NCBI GenBank assembly: GCA_965196985.1
Contig: CBDALO010000161.1
Location: forward strand, 1-64,000
Direction of reading: 5' to 3'
Source: 2-12-FULL-35-23 sp965196985
Lineage (GTDB): Bacteria > Pseudomonadota > Gammaproteobacteria > UBA12402
DNA length: 64,000 nt
A program made the translations under genes and the position numbers. Below the pieces are notes generated by a model. The model was given only the letters and a program-made list of their open reading frames with translations, searched no databases and had not been told where the DNA came from. Within the stretch, counting starts at the first letter, position 1; the number at the start of each line of letters is the position of its first letter. Shown here one piece after another: positions 36,520 through 46,440 of the stretch.

Positions 36520-37188
36520 TTACCCTATATTTATAGAGTAAAGCTCATATCCATTAATATCAATATACAGTCTTTTGAATAGTGTTTTTGGGTCAAAAAT
36601 CCCATAGCATCTACGCTTCAAAACTTTAATCTTATTATTAAATCCTTCAACAAACCCACTATTCTTTCCCTCTGAAAAATAATTACAGATTTCCACTTTG
36701 AAGGCTTTAAGAGTTTTTATGAATTTTTTAAAGCAATTAATCTTTTTACTTTGAACCTCCTGAATCCAGGCATCAATACTTTTAGTACCAGATTTTATTG
36801 ATTGCTCCTTATTAAAAATGCTCGTTAGCTTTCTTGCCATTCGGTATGACTCTGTTAACTCAAAGGAGTAGGAGAATAATGTATTCAGCTTTTCATTTTC
36901 TTCTTTGGTAAAAAACTCTTTATGTCCCCTGAGCAGATTAGTTAGGTTTTTAACTTTATCATACTCATGAGGAGGTAGCTCCTTTTTTAAATCGGCTAGC
37001 ACCTTTTGACGCATCTTGTCTAATGCTCGCCGATACAGTTTAGCAACATGATAACGGTCAACAATAACCTGCATTGGAGTAAAAACCTCTCTGGCAGCGT
37101 TAACATAACCCTTATACATGTCAGTACAAACTGACACAACTGTCTTTCTAAGCTTTATAGGAATCGAAAGCAGAAAATGCTTTATATC
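36520..37188 (-). pseudogene. ISL3 transposase, C-terminal part
   Basis: Contains the second catalytic D (SVCTDMYKGYVNAARE) and the E (GFVEGFNNKIKVLKRRCYG) of the ISL3 DDE core. It is separated from the N-terminal parts by IS256. Joining at the tttatatc duplication gives ...GRKKRDIKHFLLSIPIKL... in frame. Confidence 0.88.
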
Positions 37189-38720
37189 GCTAGTGCGCCA
37201 TCCTTTCTGTAAATTCCATTGACTTGCTGAAAATAAGCAGGCGACTCAGTCAGATTAGAAATTCCTTTTAAGGTAAACTTAACCAAAAAAGAGGAATGAC
37301 AATGAGCTGCTATAAAAATGAGAACTTAATCGAAGAAGCCATACATGTTTTAGCGATGGAGGGGTTTGAAGCTTTACCTAAGCTTGTCTCCAGGTTGATG
37401 AATGAGGCTATGTTAATAGAAAGGGAGCGCCATTTAAATGCCAGTCCTTATGAGCGAACTGGCGATAGAAACGGATATGCGAACGGCTTTAAACCAAGGT
37501 TAATTAACACAGGTCAAGGTCAGCTTGAGCTACAGATACCGCAGGTTAGAGACTCCAATGAAGCCTTCTATCCATCAGTCTTAGAGCGAGGTGTACGCTC
37601 TGATAGAGCACTTAAGCTGGCTGTCGCTGAAATGTATGTGCATGGGGTTTCCACGCGCAAAGTTGAAAAGGTGCTAAAGCAACTCTGTGGAACAGATATT
37701 TCAAGCACAGAGGTAAGCCGTTGCGCTAAATTGTTGGATGAAGATTTAAAGAAATGGCGAAATAAGCCGTTAGGAAAGATAAAATATCTTTGGCTAGATG
37801 CACGTTATGAGAAGGTGCGCACTAGCGGCACAGTACAAGACTGTGCGGTATTGATAGCCTATGGCTTTGATGAATCAACCGGCAAGAGAACAGTGCTAAG
37901 TGTTTCTGTTGCGTTATCAGAGGCTGAGGTACATTGGCGTGATTTTCTTCAGCAGTTGGTTGAGCGAGGTATACATGGTATTGAGTTGATTACTAGCGAC
38001 GCTCATACTGGCCTAAAAGCCGCTAGAAGAGCTGTGTTCCCCAGTGTTCCTTGGCAACGCTGCCAATTTCATTTGCAGCAAAATGCTCAGGCTCACATAC
38101 CAAAGCGCTCAATGAAGGAACCAGTAGCTGAGGAGATTACAGCTATATTTAATGCCTCAAACATTCATGAGTCGGAAAGACTATTGGCTATGGCGGTAGA
38201 TAAATATCAGCAAACAGCACCAGAGCTTTCTTCTTGGTTGGAAGTGAATATACCGGAGGGCTTAGTAGTGATGAACTTTGACAGGCCGCATCAAAAAAGA
38301 TTAAGAACCAGTAACATAGCTGAGCGCGTAAACAGAGAGGTAAAAAGAAGGACGCATACAGTTGGAATTTTCCCTAATACTGAATCGTGCCTAAGGCTCG
38401 TATCAGCTGTTTTAGTGGAAATTGATGACCAGTGGAGCGGATCACCTAGATACTTAAGTTGAAGTGAATAATAAGGCTTCATAGGGTTTTAGGATAGATC
38501 ATTCTTGTTCTTATTAACGAGATATAATTGCTATTACCTAAAAGTTAATAATTTATTTTGAGAGGAGAAAAATTTGAGGTATAAATAATTTTTTAGATTG
38601 ATTAGCATAATTAATTTAAGATATTATGCGATGAGACAGGTACAATAGAGTGCCATTTAGAATTTTAAAGGTTTTTCTAAGTACTGAAGTTGGTTTTTAC
38701 AGACAAAATAACGCTCTATC
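37189..38720 (+). mobile_element. IS256-like element, copy 4 (complete)
   Basis: 1532 bp, GCTAGTGCG to CGCTCTATC, with a perfect 8-bp duplication tttatatc (37181-37188, 38721-38728) in the ISL3 transposase gene. Confidence 0.95.
37296..38462 (+). CDS. IS256-family transposase, copy 4
   Basis: 388 residues, one substitution (TVLSVSVA) relative to copy 1. Intact DDE segments. Confidence 0.95.
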   Translation: MTMSCYKNENLIEEAIHVLAMEGFEALPKLVSRLMNEAMLIERERHLNASPYERTGDRNGYANGFKPRLINTGQGQLELQIPQVRDSNEAFYPSVLERGVRSDRALKLAVAEMYVHGVSTRKVEKVLKQLCGTDISSTEVSRCAKLLDEDLKKWRNKPLGKIKYLWLDARYEKVRTSGTVQDCAVLIAYGFDESTGKRTVLSVSVALSEAEVHWRDFLQQLVERGIHGIELITSDAHTGLKAARRAVFPSVPWQRCQFHLQQNAQAHIPKRSMKEPVAEEITAIFNASNIHESERLLAMAVDKYQQTAPELSSWLEVNIPEGLVVMNFDRPHQKRLRTSNIAERVNREVKRRTHTVGIFPNTESCLRLVSAVLVEIDDQWSGSPRYLS

Positions 38721-38728
38721 TTTATATC

Positions 38729-39106
38729 ACGCTTTTTTCGACCTTTAATGATTGAAAGTATTCTAACTTTACCATTAATCCTGGCTGTAATAATTGTCAT
38801 ATAGGCGCCTTTTCCTTTTTCTAAACTAATCTCATCAATCCCTAAATCACCTAGAAATTTAAATTGCGACCAATTAATCTTAGGTGAGATATGGCGATTA
38901 ATTATTCCTTCGATCTTCTTCTCTGTTGTGTCATTTTTCAATGCTACATCTTTTACTGTGCTGTTAACTAATTCGCGCAGTAAATATAATTCTAGTTCAT
39001 AACTAAATTGACTATCACTTGAATGAAAATCCGGTGTTGCAGTAGTCGTTGGGCAATGGCAGCCATGTTCAAAACAGATATATCGCTTAGGCTGATAAAT
39101 TAGATA
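38729..39106 (-). pseudogene. ISL3 transposase, middle part
   Basis: Reads YICFEHGCHCPTTTATPDFH, then a helical segment and the first catalytic D in LGDLGIDEISLEKGKGAYMT. It lies between the MITE and IS256 insertions and is continuous with both neighbours once they are removed. Confidence 0.85.
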
Positions 39107-39307
39107 GTGACTGACAGAAAACCTCGAAAGCCTTACGCATCAACGCTTGTAGAGGATTTTCATAAACGAAGATTTTGACTTTTTTGCTATAAATTCATTA
39201 AAAGCGGTCAATTTAGACACTAATGGTGGTTAAACAGTAAATCTTCGTTTGTTAAAACAACCTGTATGCCTTACGTAGCAACGGTTTCGGGGTTTTCTGT
39301 CAGTCAC
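39107..39307. mobile_element. 201-bp MITE-like element
   Basis: Terminal inverted repeats begin GTGACTGACAGAAAACC on both sides and the similarity continues through AAACGAAGATTT, so the whole unit is an imperfect palindrome. A 6-bp duplication tagata flanks it (39101-39106, 39308-39313). No coding capacity. It splits the ISL3 transposase gene between NKQTYL and IYQPKRY. Confidence 0.88.
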
Positions 39308-39514
39308 TAGATAGGTCTGCTTGTTCATAATAGGAAGATGCCTAACCTTGCGTTCTTTGTCGTAACCGTGAAAACGTGCGGTTTCTTTACCGCAAATATG
39401 ACAACCAACGGATGTTTCTTCTGTCTGCCCGTAAATAAAAATTGCTGTATCAGTTTCTTCAACTTTATCGATACGGAAGAAGGGAATATTAAACTGGATG
39501 TCAATGGTCGGCAT
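39308..39514 (-). pseudogene. ISL3 transposase, N-terminal part
   Basis: MPTIDIQFNIPFFRIDKVEE..., then the zinc-binding CHICG and HGYDKERKVRHLPI typical of ISL3 N-termini. The frame runs into the MITE and stops at 39230. A normal protein is restored by removing the MITE. Confidence 0.88.
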
Positions 39515-39687
39515 AGGTAATGTCCTTATTATGAGCTAAAATGGAGAGAAAATTCTATACCTGAATAATTTGGAAAGGAAGGCTTTATGCTATTAATAAA
39601 GGATAAACTCAACCACGGGAATTATCATAGAGCCAAAACATTATGTAGATCAAAATGGCATACATACCATATTACCTTTTAAAAGGA

Positions 39688-41219
39688 GCTAGTGCGCCAT
39701 CCTTTCTGTAAATTCCATTGACTTGCTGAAAATAAGCAGGCGACTCAGTCAGATTAGAAATTCCTTTTAAGGTAAACTTAACCAAAAAAGAGGAATGACA
39801 ATGAGCTGCTATAAAAATGAGAACTTAATCGAAGAAGCCATACATGTTTTAGCGATGGAGGGGTTTGAAACTTTACCTAAGCTTGTCTCCAGGTTGATGA
39901 ATGAGGCTATGTTAATAGAAAGGGAGCGCCATTTAAATGCCAGTCCTTATGAGCGAACTGGCGATAGAATCGGATATGCGAACGGCTTTAAACCAAGGTT
40001 AATTAACACAGGTCAAGGTCAGCTTGAGCTACAGATACCGCAGGTTAGAGACTCCAATGAAGCCTTCTATCCATCAGTCTTAGAGCGAGGTGTACGCTCT
40101 GATAGAGCACTTAAGCTGGCTGTCGCTGAAATGTATGTGCATGGGGTTTCCACGCGCAAAGTTGAAAAGGTGCTAAAGCAACTCTGTGGAACAGATATTT
40201 CAAGCACAGAGGTAAGCCGTTGCGCTAAATTGTTGGATGAAGATTTAAAGAAATGGCGAAATAAGCCGTTAGGAAAGATAAAATATCTTTGGCTAGATGC
40301 ACGTTATGAGAAGGTGCGCACTAGCGGCACAGTATAAGACTGTGCGGTATTGATAGCCTATGGCTTTGATGAATCAACCGGCAAGAGAACAGTGCTAGGT
40401 GTTTCTGTTGCGTTATCAGAGGCTGAGGTACATTGGCGTGATTTTCTTCAGCAGTTGGTTGAGCGAGGTATACATGGTATTGAGTTGATTACTAGCGACG
40501 CTCATACTGGCCTAAAAGCCGCTAGAAGAGCTGTGTTCCCCAGTGTTCCTTGGCAACGCTGCCAATTTCATTTGCAGCAAAATGCTCAGGCTCACATACC
40601 AAAGCGCTCAATGAAGGAACCAGTAGCTGAGGAGATTACAGCTATATTTAATGCCTCAAACATTCATGAGTCGGAAAGACTATTGGCTATGGCGGTAGAT
40701 AAATATCAGCAAACAGCACCAGAGCTTTCTTCTTGGTTGGAAGTGAATATACCGGAGGGCTTAGTAGTGATGAACTTTGACAGGCCGCATCAAAAAAGAT
40801 TAAGAACCAGTAACATAGCTGAGCGCGTAAACAGAGAGGTAAAAAGAAGGACGCATACAGTTGGAATTTTCCCTAATACTGAATCGTGCCTAAGGCTCGT
40901 ATCAGCTGTTTTAGTGGAAATTGATGACCAGTGGAGCGGATCACCTAGATACTTAAGTTGAAGTGAATAATAAGGCTTCATAGGGTTTTAGGATAGATCA
41001 TTCTTGTTCTTATTAACGAGATATAATTGCTATTACCTAAAAGTTAATAATTTATTTTGAGAGGAGAAAAATTTGAGGTATAAATAATTTTTTAGATTGA
41101 TTAGCATAATTAATTTAAGATATTATGCGATGAGACAGGTACAATAGAGTGCCATTTAGAATTTTAAAGGTTTTTCTAAGTACTGAAGTTGGTTTTTACA
41201 GACAAAATAACGCTCTATC
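39688..41219 (+). mobile_element. IS256-like element, copy 5 (complete, flanks mismatched)
   Basis: 1532 bp with both ends. The flanking octamers differ, so one side was probably rearranged. It truncates the 3' end of the gene at 41220. Confidence 0.93.
39795..40961 (+). pseudogene. IS256-family transposase with nonsense mutation
   Basis: Same 388-codon gene as the other copies, but codon 181 is TAA (40335-40337) where the others have CAA, splitting the catalytic domain after the first aspartate. Two further substitutions (FETLPK, DRIGYANG) suggest relaxed selection. Confidence 0.93.
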
Positions 41220-41474
41220 CAACCCGTTATTTAGCAAAATACTATCCATTTGTGCTAACGATACAATTTCAGTGTAATCATCATCATCGAATTTTTTTCT
41301 TAACTTAGGATCTAAAATAATTTCAGTAGCAAGCTTATCATGTTCTTCTGTTACTACACCTCGTTTATTTTTGTAACCGAAAAGAATATGTGTTGCGCCA
41401 TTTTCATCTTTTTGGATCCCAGATATTGTATACAAACGAAAGAAGTTTGTTGCATCTAAAAAAGCACTAATCAT
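41220..41474 (-). pseudogene. Truncated hypothetical gene between IS256 and IS5
   Basis: 85 native codons (MISAFLDATNFFRLYTISG...) end at the IS256 boundary, then a foreign tail follows to 41196. The IS5-like element sits immediately before the start codon and has moved the upstream region (including a GGGCG stretch) to beyond 42435. The protein is acidic-basic mixed and I do not recognise it. Confidence 0.6.
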
Positions 41475-41475
41475 T

Positions 41476-42435
41476 AGACCTTCTGCGTAACTAAGGGCAG
41501 TTCTAGAAACTAGCTAAAATTTGCTTATAATTGCCTGATTAATAATCATTCATGGAAAGGCATATGCTATTAAGCTATCAGCAACTCAGTAACCGCCCGC
41601 GTATTTTTAAAAAGTTAACTGGTTTGACCCTTGATGATTTTGAAACGATACACCAACAAGTGAAGTCATCACTTGATGATGAGTTTAGTAAGCTGGGAAG
41701 GCGCCCGAAACTCACCACGCACCATGATCGCCTTTTGCTTCTCATGATGTACTATCGCACTTATGTAACACATGAATTCTTAGGTTACTTTGTTGGTTTG
41801 GATGACAGTAATGTCTGCCGCTTATTTAAACGCTTAGAACCCTTAGTGGCCAAGCATATTCATATTAAAAAAGACAGAACCCTAACAGAAGATGCGGTTT
41901 GCGCTATATTAATGGATGTAACGGAGCAGCCTATTCAGCGCCCCAAAAAGAAGAAGCCACGTAAAGATTATTATTCTGGTAAAAAGAAAAGACATACTCA
42001 AAAGGTGGAGATAGCAATGAGTACATCCGGAAAAATAATCAACGTCTCTCAAACAATGCCTGGGAGGGTTCATGATATTAAGATCCGACAACGTGGCAGC
42101 CCACTGCCACCAGCAGAAAAATATGCTGATCTAGGATACCAAGGAATTCAACATACTGACCCCTTGGTTAACTTACCTCATAAAAAGCCCAAAGGCGGCA
42201 AATTAACTACTCAACAAAAAGAGGATAACCGTAATCACAGCAAGATCCGTATTAGGGTTGAACATCAATTCTCAAAATTTAAAAAATTCCGCATTCTTGG
42301 GGAGGTGTATAGGAATTTTCGCAGAAAACACAATATGAGATTTAATATTATTGCTGGGATTCTCAATCTTCAAGCCGGATTCTAAAACTACAAACGAGCA
42401 TAAGCTCGCCCAGTATTTAGTTTCGCAGAAGGTCT
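41476..42435 (+). mobile_element. IS5-family element, complete copy
   Basis: 960 bp, ends AGACCTTCTGCGTAACTAAG and complement of AGACCTTCTGCGAAACTAAA, flanked by a 3-bp duplication ATT. It is the reference for reconstructing the interrupted copy at 46982. Confidence 0.92.
41552..42385 (+). CDS. IS5-family (DDE_Tnp_4-type) transposase
   Basis: 277 residues: N-terminal helix-turn-helix (FLGYFVGLDDSNVCRLFKRLEP), catalytic AILMDVTEQPIQRP, the basic KDYYSGKKKRHTQK segment, KYADLGYQG and RIRVEHQFSKFKKFR. ATG 41552 or the ATG at 41564 (after GGAAAGG) may be the start. Intact. Confidence 0.92.
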   Translation: MERHMLLSYQQLSNRPRIFKKLTGLTLDDFETIHQQVKSSLDDEFSKLGRRPKLTTHHDRLLLLMMYYRTYVTHEFLGYFVGLDDSNVCRLFKRLEPLVAKHIHIKKDRTLTEDAVCAILMDVTEQPIQRPKKKKPRKDYYSGKKKRHTQKVEIAMSTSGKIINVSQTMPGRVHDIKIRQRGSPLPPAEKYADLGYQGIQHTDPLVNLPHKKPKGGKLTTQQKEDNRNHSKIRIRVEHQFSKFKKFRILGEVYRNFRRKHNMRFNIIAGILNLQAGF

Positions 42436-42692
42436 ATTAATAACGCCCTTTTTATTTTTAAAGCATAAATAATTTCGCGATTATACCAATCAAAATTTAT
42501 CGTTCAATAATAAAACAAATAATAAGCACCTAAATTAATGAAGCATTGCAGTGCCTACTTTCCACTCAATTGACAAAAACCTAGCTCAATTAGTTAGTTA
42601 ATTCATAACAGACTAATTTAAAAAGTCTTGTTAATATATTGCTTGTGCTGTATTGTTTTGTTAGATTGTTTTGAGTGTAATAGGATTTTAGT
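42436..42692 (+). promoter_or_regulatory. Upstream region of the partition operon
   Basis: 257 bases without a gene. Two direct repeats ATTGTTTTG at 42652 and 42665 lie just before parA and may be an operator for autoregulation. AGGA precedes the parA ATG by 7 bases. Confidence 0.4.
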
Positions 42693-43628
42693 ATGGTTAA
42701 TAGTGTTAGCAATCCAAATCATCATATACTTGCTGTTGTCAACCAAAAAGGGGGGGTAGGTAAAACTACGGTTTGTGATATTTTTTCTGAATACCTTCCT
42801 TTAATAAAGGGTATACCAACAGCGTTTGGCGATCTGGATATGCAATGCAACTACACAGATAGTAAAATTGGCATGGAGCCAAGTAAAGAAACTATAGGTG
42901 GTTCTGTTCCACCCAAGCACCCTGATTTTGCTCAATCTGAAGACGTTTTAGAACGCTCTAGTATCGCAGACTGCTTTTATGGCTTTGGTTTTTTGCCATA
43001 CCCAACATGGATCACCTCTGAAAATGGAAAAAATGGAGCATACCTGGATGTTTTTGCAGGTCACCCTCAAAAACTTGATGAAATTAATGCCGCATTTTCT
43101 AGTAAAGATGACTATATAGCTTCAGAAGCTTTAAGTAGATTAAGAGATGTATTGCATGGAGATGATTTTAGTGAGTTATATAAACTTATTGGTCTAGATT
43201 TAGGCCCAAGTAGAAACCCTATTTTTCGCTCAGCCCTTAGAGCAGCAACACACGTTGTTATTCCGTTTGAACCTGAAAAAAAATCAATGCAAGGCATACA
43301 TGCCATGCTGCAAATTATTAGGCAGGAAAACTATTCTCGAACTAATAATATGCAAAAACTATCTTTAATTGGACTTTTACCTAATAAAGTTAGGAATACT
43401 AAAGTTCACAAAACAATAATGGATGAAATTACAGATTATCATGGTGATATTTTATTTCCAAAAGAATGCTGGTTAAGCTTATTAACAGCATTTCCAGAGC
43501 GCGATATAAAAGGAAGCAGACCAATTAGTATTTTTGAACTCCCTGATAGCTCATTAGCTAAGCAACAAGCTTTAAATATGTGCTCTTATATGTATGAAAA
43601 AATATTTAATAATGGAGTCAAGCTGTGA
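42693..43628 (+). CDS. parA: Plasmid partition ATPase ParA
   Basis: 311 residues with the deviant Walker A box VNQKGGVGKTT (residues about 16-26), Walker A' FGDLDMQCN, and the later GLDLGPSRNP strand. ParA binds DNA non-specifically when ATP-loaded and moves plasmid copies together with ParB. There is no N-terminal winged helix, so it is closer to the short type I/Soj-like group, although longer than usual. Its TGA overlaps the parB GTG, so the genes are co-translated. Confidence 0.92.
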   Translation: MVNSVSNPNHHILAVVNQKGGVGKTTVCDIFSEYLPLIKGIPTAFGDLDMQCNYTDSKIGMEPSKETIGGSVPPKHPDFAQSEDVLERSSIADCFYGFGFLPYPTWITSENGKNGAYLDVFAGHPQKLDEINAAFSSKDDYIASEALSRLRDVLHGDDFSELYKLIGLDLGPSRNPIFRSALRAATHVVIPFEPEKKSMQGIHAMLQIIRQENYSRTNNMQKLSLIGLLPNKVRNTKVHKTIMDEITDYHGDILFPKECWLSLLTAFPERDIKGSRPISIFELPDSSLAKQQALNMCSYMYEKIFNNGVKL

Positions 43629-44770
43629 ATATTAACGCTACTACTAAATCAAAAAAAATTAAACGATCATTAGGAAAGAAATCTAATGCCAATAAGGTGA
43701 ATACCAACTGGATACAATCTTCATCAGAACAAAGAGAATTAGAAAGTCAAAGTTTTAATACCCAGTATTTACCTCTAGAATTAATAGATTTTGACCCTGA
43801 AAATGCCAGAGTAAATTATTTAAATAGAGATGAGTTGATCAACGGGCCTAAGCTAACTGATTACCTAAATGCAAATCCAAGTGAGATGGAAATGCAAAAG
43901 GAAATTTTTAACAACGCTGTCGAAAACTTCTTTGCTAGTCATGAAAATAGCCATAATAAAATAGAAGATTATTTAAAACTTTCAGAACTGGCTATTAGTA
44001 TAAAAAAACCAGAAGATTTGATTCATCCTATTTCAGTTTATCCTTGTGGGACTAGGTTTAAAGTTAACTCTGGTAACTGCAGGACGATGGCTCACTTTTT
44101 ACTTGATGTAAAAAAAATAGCTGCGATTATAAGAGATCAGAAGGAGCTACCTTTTTCTAAAGCTATAAAACAATATAAAGAAAATATTCACAGATATAAT
44201 TACAACTTACATGAAGAAATACTAGCTGTAAATAAAATACAAAACCAATTTTATAAACAACATAATAAAAAAATGACTATAAATAATTTAATGTCAGAAG
44301 TTGGTCTTAAAAAAACAAAAGCTGGTTATTTAATATCCATTTGTAAAGCTTTTAATGAAGACCCACTTTTTAAAGAATTTATTATTTCAAAAAAACTAAA
44401 CTCTATTGAAATAGCACAGCAAATAGCAAGAGTTAAAGATTTAGCTATTAGAAGAGATACATTAAATAATCTAAAAAACACTGAAACGCTTAAATTTAAA
44501 GAAATAGAAGATAGTATAAAAAAGGCAAAGAAAAGAGAGTATAAAAGACCAACTGACAAGATGCAAAATCAAACTAGCCTTGTTCGATTCTCTAATAAAA
44601 GTGATTTAGCTAACTTCAAAACCTTATTTCAATATATTTACGACACCCCATTATTTCAAGAACACTCCAATGAACTCTCAACAAATGATTTATCTAAAGA
44701 GAGCGATGTGACTAAAGTTTTACGTGAAATTTTTAAGGTATTAAAGAATAAAAAAGGAACAAATCTATGA
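43625..44770 (+). CDS. parB: ParB-like partition/centromere-binding protein
   Basis: 381 residues, GTG start overlapping the parA stop. ParB N-terminal signature LPLELIDFDPENARVN is followed by HPISVYPCGTRFKVNSGNCRTMAHFL, where the usual GERR box reads SGNCR. A helix-turn-helix (NNLMSEVGLKKTKAGYLISIC) follows at about residues 220-240. The N-terminus is basic and the C-terminus would be the dimerisation region. The ATG of the next gene overlaps its stop. It probably binds the palindromes at 45122 and 45196. Confidence 0.88.
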   Translation: MNINATTKSKKIKRSLGKKSNANKVNTNWIQSSSEQRELESQSFNTQYLPLELIDFDPENARVNYLNRDELINGPKLTDYLNANPSEMEMQKEIFNNAVENFFASHENSHNKIEDYLKLSELAISIKKPEDLIHPISVYPCGTRFKVNSGNCRTMAHFLLDVKKIAAIIRDQKELPFSKAIKQYKENIHRYNYNLHEEILAVNKIQNQFYKQHNKKMTINNLMSEVGLKKTKAGYLISICKAFNEDPLFKEFIISKKLNSIEIAQQIARVKDLAIRRDTLNNLKNTETLKFKEIEDSIKKAKKREYKRPTDKMQNQTSLVRFSNKSDLANFKTLFQYIYDTPLFQEHSNELSTNDLSKESDVTKVLREIFKVLKNKKGTNL

Positions 44771-45141
44771 AAAAGGTACTTGGGAAAAAAGGTGCTAGAA
44801 ATATAGAAAAAAGGAAAGTAAACGTCCGTATTCCTATTGAAATGTTAAATGATATTGACGATAGCATATCATCAAAAAAGAAAAGAAGTGATTGGATTTG
44901 TTCCGCAATAATAGCTTTAAGGGAAAAAGAAAATTTTAGTGAATTAGTCTTAGAAGAATGGATTGAAGCTGGAAATAATAAATTAGTGCAATTTAGACTC
45001 ACTAAACAAGCAGATGATGCCCTGCTTAATATACAAAACAATATAAAAGATAATGCGCACGACCCATTAAGTGCAATTATAAGATGTGCAGCTATTCAAA
45101 AACTAATATCACCACAGAAAAGTTCGGACTCCGAACCTTAA
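44767..45141 (+). CDS. Ribbon-helix-helix-like protein of the partition operon
   Basis: 124 residues. Starts in an ATGA overlap with parB, so it is the third gene of the operon. KRKVNVRIPIEMLNDIDDSIS and, later, KLVQFRLTKQADDALLNIQ both look like the strand-plus-helix of ribbon-helix-helix proteins. The N-terminus is very basic. It may be an operon repressor or an accessory centromere protein. Its last codons contain one of two GTTCGGA(C/G)TCCGAAC palindromes. Confidence 0.6.
   Translation: MKKVLGKKGARNIEKRKVNVRIPIEMLNDIDDSISSKKKRSDWICSAIIALREKENFSELVLEEWIEAGNNKLVQFRLTKQADDALLNIQNNIKDNAHDPLSAIIRCAAIQKLISPQKSSDSEP
45122..45136. promoter_or_regulatory. Palindrome, candidate centromere site 1
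   Basis: GTTCGGACTCCGAAC, a 15-bp palindrome inside the end of the third partition gene. Confidence 0.55.
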
Positions 45142-45195
45142 AAAAATACCTAAACATAAAGGAATTGATTATGCAGTAAAAAACGTATTTTAAAG

Positions 45196-45216
45196 AAAGT
45201 TCGGAGTCCGAACTTT
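45196..45216. promoter_or_regulatory. Palindrome, candidate centromere site 2
   Basis: A perfect 21-bp palindrome with core GTTCGGAGTCCGAAC, 60 bases past the operon. Same half-site as 45122-45136. Such paired palindromes next to parAB are the usual layout of parS-type sites. Confidence 0.6.
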
Positions 45217-45228
45217 AATGAAATAACA

Positions 45229-45258
45229 GTTTTAAGCCTGCTCTAACAGGCTTAAAAC
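45229..45258. terminator. Strong symmetric hairpin between par and rep genes
   Basis: GTTTTAAGCCTG-ctctaa-CAGGCTTAAAAC, a perfect 12-bp stem with a 6-base loop. With A/T at its outer edges on both strands it can terminate in either direction. Confidence 0.7.
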
Positions 45259-45374
45259 TTAGAGTTGGTGTGACAAGTGTTGATTTGTAGTCTTGTATGT
45301 GAGTAATTAGCCTACCAACAATACCCTTGTTATTCAACTTAGAAATTACACGTTTTGAAGGTAAGGGGATTTTT

Positions 45375-46310
45375 GTGCCCAAAAAAGGACTTTCGCCACC
45401 CCAAGTGAGCGAAAAGGAATCACTCATCGGCGCGGCCATTGACGTTACAGGGCAGGGCGCAGCACCATTGGAGCCAGTTGAAGGCACTCGCTCCGGTAAT
45501 CGCTGTGGCCATGACCCTGCGAATCCGCGTACCTATACCCGTGACTCCGACCATAAGAAAACCTTCGATGCGCTCCAGATTGCCTCAGAGAATGCCCAAC
45601 GCTATGCGTTCAGTCATGAAGGGGTCTTGGATCTGATTGACTTTAGTCGTGAATCGGATCGACAAGTTCGATCAGAACGCCGTGAGGCGGTGAGTTTAGT
45701 GTTAGGGGTGCTGATTAATCATGCGGACATGGCCCACTTACGGGTGGTGCGGTATCTCAATGGCACGAGCTGGCGTGACATGAAGATCACAGAGATCGCT
45801 AAGCTGGCGAATATTACGGTTAAACGCTGTGAGCGGGCGTTAAAAGATCTCAAGCGGGCAGGGTACTTAACCCTTGAAAAACGCTTTACTTTCAAAAAAG
45901 GGGCTATTCGTGCCTTAGTCTCGATTAAACGCTTGAATGCGGTGTTATTCCATCATTTAGGCGTGGGGTGGGGTAAGCTCAACCAGTGCATCCAATGGGC
46001 CAAAAAACGCCTGGAACGGCGCCAGAAACAACACAGTAAAGCGGAAGCGAAACTGGCATATCTGGCGAATCAGCACAAGCATAATAAACAGCCCACCAAT
46101 AAGCCTCAAGCCCCGAAAACGTCTGGTTTGGCCAAACTGGTACAAAACCTACTGCCCGCGCAACAACAGCTTCATGATCAAACGAAGCAGCAGCAAGCCT
46201 TAGCCAAGCAACGTAATCAGTGGTTTTTAAAGAAGATGCACTTGTTGCAAGCTGAACCCGATCTTGATGAGGCCGCCATTCTCGCCCGTTTAGGCGCACC
46301 ACCGGCCTAA
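45375..46310 (+). CDS. repA: Plasmid replication initiator (RepA-like, winged helix)
   Basis: 311 residues from GTG 45375, preceded by AAGGGG 6 bases upstream; a longer frame from TTG 45327 lacks a site. Features: RTYTRDSDHKKTFDALQIASENAQRYAFSHEGVLDLIDFSRESDRQ resembles the N-terminal part of IncFII/RepFIB-type RepA proteins, then a winged-helix region (MKITEIAKLANITVKRCERALKDLKRAGYLTLEKRFTFKKGAIRALVSI). The C-terminal third is Lys/Gln-rich coiled coil. GC content is higher than in the surrounding ISs. A possible origin follows 150 bases downstream. Confidence 0.8.
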   Translation: MPKKGLSPPQVSEKESLIGAAIDVTGQGAAPLEPVEGTRSGNRCGHDPANPRTYTRDSDHKKTFDALQIASENAQRYAFSHEGVLDLIDFSRESDRQVRSERREAVSLVLGVLINHADMAHLRVVRYLNGTSWRDMKITEIAKLANITVKRCERALKDLKRAGYLTLEKRFTFKKGAIRALVSIKRLNAVLFHHLGVGWGKLNQCIQWAKKRLERRQKQHSKAEAKLAYLANQHKHNKQPTNKPQAPKTSGLAKLVQNLLPAQQQLHDQTKQQQALAKQRNQWFLKKMHLLQAEPDLDEAAILARLGAPPA

Positions 46311-46440
46311 TCTAACCTTACCACCCGTCAACCCACTACAACGCGGTAGGGGCTTCCTGTGGCCTGATTACACCAAAAGCTCACCCTAAGCCACTCACAA
46401 CCTGCTTTTCGCCCTCAGAACGCCTGAAAAGCCCTTAAAT

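Larger units (their letters stand above)
36492..39634 (-). mobile_element. ISL3-family element carrying IS256 and a MITE
   Basis: Ends GGCTCTATGAGGTTTCCCG (36492) and complement of GGCTCTATGATAATTCCCG (to 39634). About 1.4 kb after removing IS256 (37189-38720 plus 8 bp) and the MITE (39107-39307 plus 6 bp). No outer duplication is recognisable. Confidence 0.88.

Noticed and set aside
45215..45487. Minus-strand frame over the par-rep gap
   Set aside because: It overlaps the strong hairpin and the repA start, has no ribosome site, and repA is much better supported.
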